A stretch of DNA of 64,000 bases from Macrostomum hystrix (taxonomy: Eukaryota; Platyhelminthes; Macrostomidae): assembly GCA_950097015.1 (NCBI GenBank), contig CATNEN010000005.1, positions 5,819,501-5,883,500 of the forward strand. The letters are read 5' to 3'. The translations under genes were made by a program, and so were the position numbers. A model generated the notes under the pieces. That model was not told the DNA's origin, did not search any database, and saw only the letters and a list, made by a program, of their open reading frames with translations. Below, piece by piece: positions 44,620 to 54,123 of the stretch (positions are counted from its first letter, which is position 1; each line of letters begins with the position of its first letter).

Positions 44620-45719
44620 CAAAAGCTACTTTTTGACTTAGCAAATTCAACTCTTAATAGCTAAGTGAAGTACTTGTTAGATAATAATCTTAAACGTAAA
44701 TGAGCAGGTCGAATGCTTGAAATATACAACAAAAAATTCAAACTCGCGTCTTAGCGAAAGATATATATTTATATTAAAGCTTTGGCGAGCTTGATGGACA
44801 GTTGCTGTATAACATTACATGTTCTTAGAATATGTATACAAGTTACACATTAAAAAGAGAATCACGTGGAAACATAGCTCTTGCAAAAATGTTTCGTAAT
44901 AAACATTATAAGCTCTTTAGTTTTCTTTTTAACTGGAAAAAATATTATAAGTTTAGTAATTCTAAAAAAGGCAGTTTTGCAAAGTGTTTTTGTTTTAATA
45001 AAAATGAAAACCGTTTTGTTTTTTAAAGGCGTAGAATAGATAGAGACACACAGGAGCTAATGAGCTCTTGCGCACACGCGAAACATGCAGACGGGAGCGG
45101 CATGCAGCTGTGGCCGGGGGACTGAGACTCAACCCCTGCCAGTCAGCCATAAAATAGTCAGTCAACGTCACAGTTCACCCTTGGCCTCTCGGCGCTTCCG
45201 CTCCGTCGGCTGGTACAGGAGGGCCAAGTGCCAAAGGGACTTTAAAGGCGTGCTGCGAACAGTTTGTATTTTTAAAAGGGCTTGTTAATGAGACGTTTTT
45301 AGTTTTTTTTTACCCTAAAGCCCATAAAGTTAAAAAGCTGACTACTGTATTTTCCCCAGTTCACCTTGGATATTCCCATTCCCAGGCTTCAAAACTCAAC
45401 CTTGTCAAGGAGTTTGAGTCTGTCAAGGGTATTCAATCGGCAAATCAACAGCAAACCGGAAATTCTGTTTACCCTTTCTCCACTAGAATTCTAATTTTAT
45501 TATTAATTAATTAACAAATTTAATATTAATTTGTACGTCCTATAGTAAAAATTTTTAGCGGCCTTCTCTATCATGTAACGGTTTCCACTCCTGGTCTTTG
45601 CACCTGCAGCGTGGTGCATAATCCATGATTACTGGCTGAATCATGCTGGCTCTAGGACTTATAGGACTATGATTATGCCGCTATAAAGAAAGCAGCATGC
45701 ATGTTTTAAAATGTGTGTC
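44620..45719. other. Upstream region of the PACS gene, no gene seen
   Basis: Presumed PACS promoter and 5' UTR. It is AT-rich up to about 45030, then a GC-richer stretch (45085-45250) containing GCCTCTCGGCGCTTCCGCTC that could be part of another repeat. No TATA box at a sensible distance was recognised. Confidence 0.4.
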
Positions 45720-45965
45720 GGGGTGACTGGCAGAGTGGTTAACAGGGATCGTCTCTCGCACTAAAGTCCCCCAACTCGATTCCGCGGCGAGGCCAGATTC
45801 ATTTGAAGTACGACCGCGGAGAGAAGGCTTGGTGGGTTGTCATGCAATTTACGCCTTTGAGGCCCAAACACCATGGCACAGTGACAGTGCTGTACTCTAC
45901 CTGACACGCCCTGCGTTAGTGTCTGCTCAAGAGTCAGCAAAATAGTATAGCAATTCGAGGAAGCA
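45720..45965 (+). mobile_element. SINE-B copy with complete tRNA-like head
   Basis: The head reads GACTGGCAGAGTGGTTAACA (A box) then CCCAACTCGATTCCGCGGCG (B box), resembling a Leu/Ser-type tRNA. The body has CGCGGAGAGAAGGCTTGGTG, TTTACGCCTTTGAGG, GGCACAGTGACAGTG and GCTCAAGAGTCAGC. The 3' third is degenerate. Confidence 0.85.
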
Positions 45966-47190
45966 TATAGCTATTCATAAACAAGCTGTTGCGTCAAATC
46001 CCATATAACCCCTTAGGTGTGGATCCCAAAAATATATATAACTCTTACATGGCCTAGCTGCCATCGCGTAAATGAAAGCAGCCCAGTTGGGGTGACAAAG
46101 CTGGAGATGCGAAGCTGGGAGGCCCGATAAGGCACTCGACCACGATAAAATATAGTAAAATCGAAAAGATAGACCACAAAGACGGATCAACTGTAAAGGT
46201 AGAGAACCAGCGAGGGTGAAGAATGGAGGTCATATCGGATGAGATGCGAAAGTCACAGCTTTCATTCCAAAAGTAGGACGATTATGAAAAAATTCCTTCC
46301 CGTTTCTTAGGGTTATCAATAATGAATGCTTACAGTCATTATTTACAGCTTTCGAGACAAACCTGCAGCACCCCCACCAGGATTTTTATCCCACTTATCC
46401 CCCCCAAGCTACCAGGCAAAGGACTGGATGAGATGTCACAGCGTTCTTTGTCGACTGGATCGTTAAGCTACTGAGATATCAGTCGGTTTGGTTGGAGGTT
46501 TGACCACTTCGGGCTCCATATAGCATTTTTGAATTGTGGCAATGTCATAAAAATATTTGTGCATTCTTCGCATTTAGAGCAATTGTAGTCGTTTGTTTCA
46601 AATGGGCTAAGATATAGAGGCTATATGGACAGATGGAGCAGGAAAAATCTATAAGTGACTCGAACTCTCGACCTCTCTCTCTCAGAAGTCCGTCAGAACC
46701 ATTAGTAGTACTGTTATATATCATTGTAGTAAAGTTAATTTCCCATGGTTCTAGGGCAGTTACTTAGTTGCTGGGGTAATTCTTTGAATGCATGCCAATT
46801 ACGGCTAAAAGCTGTAAAACCTAAAGTAACGGTAATTGTTTGAAATTGCCAAATGGAATTTAAAATCTAATTATCGATCGCTGTATCTTACCTGACGCCT
46901 AACATTAATTGCTACCGAGCAGATAATCCAGCTGCTCACTTTGATCTCCACAATATTCTAGGAGATTAAAGTGCTAATTGAAATTAGCTCAAAAGCATTG
47001 GGTTACAATTAAAAATCCATTAATATTTTACGAATTTTGTATTTACGAGTAATATGACTTGCATTGTTTCGGTCGAAATGGTAGGAAGTAACTGGCACGC
47101 CAAATCATAGTATTCAAGAGTACAATTGATTTTTTCATATCTTTAAACAGACACTGGACATCGGAGCCGAATCCTAGGGGCGACATCACC
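45966..47190. other. Intergenic, no gene seen
   Basis: At 46655-46690 the minus strand shows GGTCGAGAGTTCGAGTCAC, a B-box-like motif also seen in the SINE fragment at 63590-63775, so a decayed SINE may be present. No coding feature was recognised. Confidence 0.4.
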
Positions 47191-48126
47191 ATGGATTTGG
47201 ATAGACAAAACAACGAATTTGGGGAAACGCCACCATGGATTTGGGGAGACAAAATCATGGATTTGGGGAGACAACACCATGGATTTGGGGAGACAACACC
47301 ATGGATTTGGGGAGACGCCATCATGGATTTGGGGGAGACGCCACCATGGATTTGGGGAGACACAACCATGGATTTGGGGAGACACAACCATGGATTTGGG
47401 GAGACACCCATGGATTTGGGGGAGAAGCCATCATGGATTTGGGGAGACACAACCATAGATTTGGAGAGAAACAACCATGGATTTGGGGGAGACGCCATCA
47501 TGGATTTGGGGGAGACGCCACCATGGATTTGGGGGAGACGCCACCATGGATTTGGGGGAGACGCCACCATGGATTTGGGGGAGACGCCATCATGGATTTG
47601 GGGGAGACGCAATCATGGATTTGGAGGAGACGCCACCATGGATTTGGGGGAGACGCCATCATGGATTTGGGGAGACACAACCATGGATTTGGAGAGAAAC
47701 AACCATGGATTTGGGGGAGACGCCATCATGGATTTGGGGGAGACGCCACCATGGATTTGGGGGAGACGCCACCATGGATTTGGGGGAGACGCCACCATGG
47801 ATTTGGGGGAGACGCCACCATGGATTTGGGGGAGACGCCACCATGGATTTGGGGGAGACGCCACCATGGATTTGGGGGAGACGCCATCATGGATTTGGGG
47901 GAGACGCAATCATGGATTTGGAGGAGACGCCACCATGGATTTGGGGGAGACGCCATCATGGATTTGGGGAGACACAACCATGGATTTGGAGAGAAACAAC
48001 CATGGATTTGGGGGAGACGCCATCATGGATTTGGGGGAGACGCCACCATGGATTTGGGCCAATAATTTATTCGGATCGCATTGAGAGTGTCCTTTGTCTC
48101 TCTTGTTGCCCCTAGCTACGCCACTG
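47191..48126. repeat. Minisatellite (22-23 bp unit, about 38 copies) ending in a MITE-like terminus
   Basis: Copies of CACCATGGATTTGGGGGAGA plus two or three bases, with CATC, CAATC and ACAACC variants. A block with CGCAATCATGG and GGAGAGAAACAACC is repeated about 297 bp apart (47609 and 47906). The right edge at 48105-48126 reads TTGCCCCTAGCTACGCCACT plus G, whose reverse complement CAGTGGCGTAGC resembles the end of the array at 58376-58748. The unit is not a multiple of 3, so all three plus frames stay open by rotating; none is a gene. Confidence 0.93.
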
Positions 48127-48225
48127 CTCACATTTCAATAATCTGTTCAATCAAGCTATATTTGACGAGTGTATTGTGCTACAAATGTAATACGTTATTG
48201 TTTTAAGATGCAAGTCCACATCAAA

Positions 48226-50058
48226 TCAAGTTATCCTGCGTCGCGCTTCCATCAGCGGAAGCTGGTGCGCTCCGTCGATGACTTCGGCACGTTCCTGGTG
48301 CCGTCCAGCGTCGCGTAAATTGCAGCGTCGTAGCCTGCAGACAAGCCGCAGCAACAGCTCCAATATTTCAACAATCCAGACTAACGTCAGTCCCAACCAC
48401 ATCGACAGTAGACCGCCAATCTGACTCAGCGTTGACGCGAGAGTTCGCACCGGCTTGTCGCGCATCTGTACCACTGTGAAGTCCCGTCTGGTGACCTTGA
48501 GAGTTAGAAAACTGCGAGACACTAGGCCGTGCCGTTTTACGAGCTCTGTGGCCTCAAGTTTGTTGCCTGATCGAATAGCTTTAGCAACCTGGAGATAAAG
48601 TGTCCTTGTCAGAGCCTCTTCTACTTCTGGTTGATTAGCGTTAGATTTATCGGCTCCGGGCAGACTGTCATTCCATTTTAGTCCCGCCTCGCGCCACAGC
48701 TCACTCTGAAACAAGTGCAACTGCATCGACTCACGCGGCCAACGAGCCTGCGTTGTCCAGGTGTCAAAGGTGAGTGAGCTGCACCTCTCAGGGCACTCGT
48801 CCGTACTACCGTCGCCTTTCCCTTTTTCGTCGTCGGAATCAAAGAGACCCATCAGACCACAGCGACTTCTGAAAGCGGCGCTGGCCAAGCTCTCGGCCGT
48901 GAAATGATTAACATCACCGTCCTGAAGGCGTTCACAAAATGCCGACGCGTTCTGAACCGAGTGAGGCAGGAAGGCGAATGTGCAGCCGCAACGGCCTTCA
49001 ATGTTGGCCTGCTGTCGGGCCTTCTTGCAGGCATCGCGCGAGTAGCCGAACCGGTGTCCCAGCAGATTGATGTGACTCGGCACTTCGTCTTTACAGCGAC
49101 CATATGGGTGCTTTAACCGGGTCCAATTGCTAGTGCTGAATCGCACTTCAGTCAGGGTTCCTGGGTACACGTTGAAGCCCTCCTTAGAGACATCTGGGAA
49201 GCTGCCATTCTCGTGCAGTACCACACGAGCACCAGTGATCTGCGTGTTGGCGTCCATAGTGATGCAATCGTCGCACGGTAGGCCAAGATCGTGACCAAGA
49301 AAAAGGCGCATTTCCATCTCAACGACTGGATCTAGTACTTGTGAGCGCAGTGCGAATGTGTAGCAGTTTAGCCGGTTCTGATCGTGCACAAGACGCCAGA
49401 AGCCGAGCGACTCGCAAGACGGACTCGATACCGGTGGCTCCCTTGAGGGGTCCAGACTGCGGACTAGCAGGTAGCAGCTGCGAATCAGCTGGTTCTTGGC
49501 GAATCCCAGGTCCGAGGGTGAATGTCCGTGGGGCAGGTTAGCGAAGTAGCCGTTCAAAGAGAAGAGTCCAGGCATGTACATAGCAACTATGCGGCTCTGT
49601 TCCGCTGTCATGTTTAAGCGCTCGACACTCATACGCGACTGCAAGACAGCGCTCCAGAACTGACGCGGCGGTCGCCAACCGTTCTCGTAAATGCGCTTGC
49701 GACCTTGCACGGACAGTGGGATCTGGTTGCACACGGTGATCGATGGAAAGGCGGCATCCGGTCGCTCGGAGAACACCGGCATCTGGACGACATCGTAGGC
49801 AAAGTAGAGTGAGACAATCTGGTGCAGATTCACCGAGCATGCCAGGACCAGCGCGGTGACACAGAAAAGCCAAAGGCAGCGCAGAGGTTTGGAATCGGCT
49901 GACACAATGCGCGGTATGCCTCTCAGGCTGGTGTTGCGGCAGAAGCGAAGCAGAATCTCCTTGGCCGTCTCCTCAGATGGCTCCTTGGTTTGAGGCTCGC
50001 GGCCATTGTTTTTGTTGTTGCAATTAAGGCCGCTAACAGTTGCGTTAGGGAGCGACAT
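48226..50058 (-). CDS. DEG/ENaC-family amiloride-sensitive sodium channel subunit
   Basis: A 610-residue single-exon gene. The layout is a cytosolic N-terminus, TM1 (about 60-85), a large Cys-rich extracellular domain with several NxS/T sites, TM2 (about 545-573) and a short basic C-tail. FPSITVCN (104-111) after TM1 is the family signature; GGLLSMWLG (548-556) carries the pore/selectivity region. The pre-TM1 gating motif, normally His-Gly, reads NTSLRGIPRIV with Arg46-Gly47. Such trimers pass Na+ when opened by peptides, protons or force; the ligand cannot be inferred. The intronless structure could reflect retroposition, but no poly(A) tract is visible. The stop lies 100 bp from the terminus of the downstream array. 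Confidence 0.92.
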   Translation of the reverse strand: MSLPNATVSGLNCNNKNNGREPQTKEPSEETAKEILLRFCRNTSLRGIPRIVSADSKPLRCLWLFCVTALVLACSVNLHQIVSLYFAYDVVQMPVFSERPDAAFPSITVCNQIPLSVQGRKRIYENGWRPPRQFWSAVLQSRMSVERLNMTAEQSRIVAMYMPGLFSLNGYFANLPHGHSPSDLGFAKNQLIRSCYLLVRSLDPSREPPVSSPSCESLGFWRLVHDQNRLNCYTFALRSQVLDPVVEMEMRLFLGHDLGLPCDDCITMDANTQITGARVVLHENGSFPDVSKEGFNVYPGTLTEVRFSTSNWTRLKHPYGRCKDEVPSHINLLGHRFGYSRDACKKARQQANIEGRCGCTFAFLPHSVQNASAFCERLQDGDVNHFTAESLASAAFRSRCGLMGLFDSDDEKGKGDGSTDECPERCSSLTFDTWTTQARWPRESMQLHLFQSELWREAGLKWNDSLPGADKSNANQPEVEEALTRTLYLQVAKAIRSGNKLEATELVKRHGLVSRSFLTLKVTRRDFTVVQMRDKPVRTLASTLSQIGGLLSMWLGLTLVWIVEILELLLRLVCRLRRCNLRDAGRHQERAEVIDGAHQLPLMEARRRIT

Positions 50059-51249
50059 TTCGAATGCGTCCTTTGGAGTTCGAAGCTCTGTACTTATAGT
50101 TTAGTTTCTTTAACATATAAGCCATGCATTTTACTTAACCCAGAACTGGTAATGCGCAAAGAAGTTGAACGATTGGTCCGTAGACTGCTGTCCACAGGCA
50201 ATAAGGATAGAAGTGACAGTCGATATTCCATTCTCATCACCACCAGCTCCTTTATCCTGGATTCCGGCACACCTGGGCGCGCGCACTTTGGGATTTCCTC
50301 ATCCACACGTCACAGGCCAAACAGAAGCGGAGCCAGTCAATCAGAGGTAAACAACAGAATGGCGGTAATGAATATTTCACAAAGCAATCTACGCTCGCAA
50401 TTCCCTTTAGCTTTCGAGCGGGCTTTATTAATCTGAAGCGCGCTTCTCAAGGCAGAGGCCCGCGGGCCGGCAGTATTTCATGGTGAGGTATTAGACAAGA
50501 GCATAAGGCCCACTCATGCTGTCTTGAAGCACGCTCCAGATTCAGGGTCGCGCGGACTTCATTATATAGTCGTAATCATAACGAAAATCTTTACCTAAAA
50601 AAGTGATGAGGAGCTGCACGGGAGCAGATTTCTACTTTACCTAGCAAGCAAACATGTGAATAATATCACCTGGCTTGCTCAGACTGTTCTATGAAATATA
50701 CCCACTAGGCATAGCTGTTTCTAGTGCATTCATTATGCATTCGGGCAAGCTATAGAGCGTCAAAACTCACTAGTCCGAGACTTGCAATCCATACCTGTAT
50801 ACGCAAAATGCTAATATAGTTCTGGCACGTTCGCTCGTCTCACTGCGATGGATTTACGCTTCAAACAAACAGATTTGATTAAGTCATTCGCACACGAGAC
50901 TTGAAAGTCTACAATTCACTGCTACTTAGTCTGTGAACACAACTGATTGCGTTGGATGCTAAAAAAGTTCAGCCAAGTCATGCGTGCCATGCCATCAAAG
51001 TTATACGTGACGAGAAACTTCAAGTGACGAAATAAAGTGATTTTTGCATCAGCTCTCCCATGTGCCCCCAATGTTAAGAAGTTTTCAAGTATCTGGGCAA
51101 GATTGGTCGCGCATCCTTTCACAAACACATCAGCTGTCACTGTCACTATACTGGCGAACATAAAAATTTGGTTTCTGTTCGGGTATGGTAGCATGCAATT
51201 TGTAAAATAAGTTTGCCTTCGAATGTATAAAAACGCAATACAATCAGTC
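50059..51249. other. Upstream of the channel gene, no gene seen
   Basis: Presumed promoter side of the DEG/ENaC gene. A minus-strand TATAAG (about 50098-50093) is only about 35 bp before the ATG, too close to be convincing. Short open frames at 50094-50436 have no domain and lie on both strands. Confidence 0.4.
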
Positions 51250-52645
51250 TATGTCCTTTTCTCTCTATCTCAGTGTGTCTGTCTCAGTGTGTCTGTCTCA
51301 GTGTGTCTGTCTCAGTGTGTCTGTCTCAGTGTGTCTGTCTCAGTGTGTCTGTCTCAGTGTGTCTGTCCTAGTGTTTCTGTCTCAGTGTGTCTGTCTCAGT
51401 GTGTCTGTCTCAGTGTGTCTGTCTCAGTGTGTCTGTCTCAGTGTGTCTGTCCTAGTGTGTCTGTCTCAGTGTGTCTGTCTCAGTGTGTCTGTCTGTGTGT
51501 GTCTGTCCTAGTGTTTCTGTCTCAGTGTGTCTGTCTGTGTGTGTCTGTCTCAGTGTGTCTGTCTCAGTGTGTCTGTCTCAGTGTGTCTGTCTGTGTGTGT
51601 CTGTCTGTGTGTGTCTGTCTGTGTGTGTCTGTCCTAGTGTTTCTGTCTCAGTGTGTCTGTCTGTGTGTGTCTGTCCTAGTGTTTCTGTCTCAGTGTGTCT
51701 GTCTCGATGTGTCTGTCTGTGTGTGTCTGTCTGTGTGTGTCTGTCTCAGTGTGTCTGTCCTAGTGTTTCTGTCTCAGTGTGTCTGTCTCAGTGTGTCTGT
51801 CTGTGTGTGTCTGTCCTAGTGTTTCTGTCTCAGTGTGTCTGTCTGTGTGTGTCTGTCCTAGTGTTTCTGTCTCAGTGTGTCTGTCTCAGTGTGTCTGTCT
51901 GTGTGTGTCTGTCCTAGTGTTTCTGTCTCAGTGTGTCTGTCTCGATGTGTCTGTCTGTGTGTGTCTGTCCTAGTGTTTCTGTCTCAGTGTGTCTGTCTCG
52001 ATGTGTCTGTCTGTGTGTGTCTGTCCTAGTGTTTCTGTCTCAGTGTGTCTGTCTCAGTGTGTCTGTCTGTGTGTGTCTGTCCTAGTGTGTCTGTCTCAGT
52101 GTGTCTGTCTCAGTGTGTCTGTCTGTGTGTGTCTGTCCTAGTGTGTCTGTCTCAGTGTGTCTGTCTCAGTGTGTCTGTCTGTGTGTGTCTGTCCTAGTGT
52201 TTCTGTCTCAGTGTGTCTGTCTCAGTGTGTCTGTCTGTGTGTGTCTGTCCTAGTGTGTCTGTCTCAGTGTGTCTGTCTCAGTGTGTCTGTCTGTGTGTGT
52301 CTGTCCTAGTGTTTCTGTCTCAGTGTGTCTGTCTGTGTGTGTCTGTCTCAGTGTGTCTGTCTCAGTGTGTCTGTCTCAGTGTGTCTGTCTGTGTGTGTCT
52401 GTCTCAGTGTGTCTGTCTGTGTGTGTCTGTCCTAGTGTTTCTGTCTCAGTGTGTCTGTCTCTGTGTGTCTGTCTGTGTGTGTCTGTCCTAGTGTTTCTGT
52501 CTCAGTGTGTCTGTCTCAGTGTGTCTGTCTGTGTGTGTCTGTCCTAGTGTGTCTGTCTCAGTGTGTCTGTCTCAGTGTGTCTGTCTCAGTGTGTCTGTCT
52601 CAGTGTGTCTGTCTCAGTGTGTCTGTCTCTGTGTGTCTGTTTCAT
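51250..52645. repeat. Minisatellite, 14-bp unit with 12-14 bp variants, about 100 copies
   Basis: Copies of GTGTGTCTGTCTCA, mixed with GTGTGTCTGTCT, GTGTGTCTGTCCTA and GTGTTTCTGTCTCA. A compound block (CTCA, CTGT, CCTA order) recurs many times. GT-rich plus strand; it also contains many GT dinucleotides that could mislead splice predictors. Confidence 0.96.
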
Positions 52646-53268
52646 ACTCTCTGAGTAGTTTTTAAACGTTTATTTTTGTAATTCAGCTAGCTAGAGAGGG
52701 CAGCAACAGCTGGAGACTCATGAACTCAAGCATATCTCATTCATATTCAGTTTTCATTGCAAGGAGGACTCACTTATTACAAAAAACAAACCTTAAATAC
52801 AAAAATTTTAAAGGTGAATATATTGAATTCGAAGATGAGGGATGCAAATTAACATGTTTTTAAGTATTTGAACAGAGATGTCTTTCGCTTAGAACCCGAA
52901 AAACGTAACTTACCAACCCTCGCGTAATATTGCAAACTAATTTGAGTATGGCTTTCTCATATCATTCATTTTCAAATGTCTTCATCTCCCTGTTCTTTAT
53001 ACGTATTGTCTTCAACATAAAATTCACGTTTATTTCTTTCTTTTCTAGTCTCGCAGAACGACATTGAAAGCGACCATCTAGCCCTGACAACCACCTCAAA
53101 CACTCGAGCTGCGGGCTTTACACAATAGCACAGATGCAGACAATCGCAGAAAATGTGCAGCTGTTTGCGAGAATTCCAAGGCATACTCGACCCACCCTTA
53201 AATGCCTTTATCTTGGCCAGAATACCTAAGCGATGAAATTACCTCACAAGTGAGTTCTATTCTCTTAG
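52646..53268. other. Upstream of the FOXRED2-like gene
   Basis: No gene seen. It ends in CTATTCTCTTAG at 53257-53268, an acceptor-like site 14 bp before the FOXRED2-like ATG. It would fit either a 5' UTR intron or a spliced-leader acceptor. Confidence 0.45.
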
Positions 53269-53282
53269 GAAGCTGACTCAAC

Positions 53283-54123
53283 ATGGGCTATATTCCGCCT
53301 GTCAATCTTCTACTAATGTTCCTCGGCTGTTCGATTCTTTCTAACGCCGTAGTTTCAACGGCCGCTGCTGACAGCAATGCGAAATCGGTTGAGTACTGCA
53401 TCGTTGGGGCAGGTCCTTCCGGACTTCAGCTGGCCTACTTCATGCACCGAGCCAAGAGGGACTATGTAGTCATCGAGCGAGCCAGCACAGCCGGTGCCTT
53501 CTTCACCGTCTATCCGCGACACGGCAAGCTGATCAGCATCAACAAACGCTGGACAGACTCGTCCAACTCTGAGTACAGTCTCAGGCATGACTGGAACAGC
53601 CTTATTAGCGACGATCCGAAACTGCAGATGCGGCACTATAGCCAGGTCATGTTTCCACCAAGCGAAGTTCTGGTCAAGTATCTAAACGACTACCGCACTA
53701 AACTAGGCCTGAAAGTAGACTTCAACACCCCAGTAACTTCGGTTGAAAAGCTGACAAGAGAAAATTTTCGCTTGAACACAACTGGCGCCAGAAACTATTC
53801 CTGTAACGTGGTTGTCATGGCAACCGGTCTGCCGAATCTACGCAAACCAGATTTTGTAGGTTCCGAGTACACTATTGGCTACGATAAGGTGTCACTCAAC
53901 TTGTCAGATTTTGAAGGCAAACGTGTCCTGATCATTGGCAAAGGCAACTCGGCCTTTGAGACAGCCCAGCACATCTATGGCAGCACTCGATTTCTGAACA
54001 TGGCTGGCAGGCACGCAGTGCGTTTCGCATGGAGCACACACTATGTGGGCGATGTGCGCGCTGTGAACAATGAACTGTTGGACACCTACCAGTTGAAGTC
54101 GCTGGACGGCATGTTCGAGACTA
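53283..54123 (+). CDS. FOXRED2: FOXRED2-like exon 1
   Basis: Encodes residues 1-280 plus one base: signal peptide, FAD motif, NADPH motif and the LLDTYQLKSLDG block. Donor ACTA then GTAAGT, phase 1. Confidence 0.94.

Noticed and set aside
47191-48115. All three plus frames open (WIWGRRHHGFGGDATMDLGE)
   Set aside because: The 22-23 bp unit lacks stops in every frame, so the openness has no meaning.
51223-52654. [13 protein letters not shown] cysteine-rich frames that could be mistaken for small secreted proteins
   Set aside because: They are a GTGTCTGTCTCA-type array; the period and several frames show it is repeat translation.
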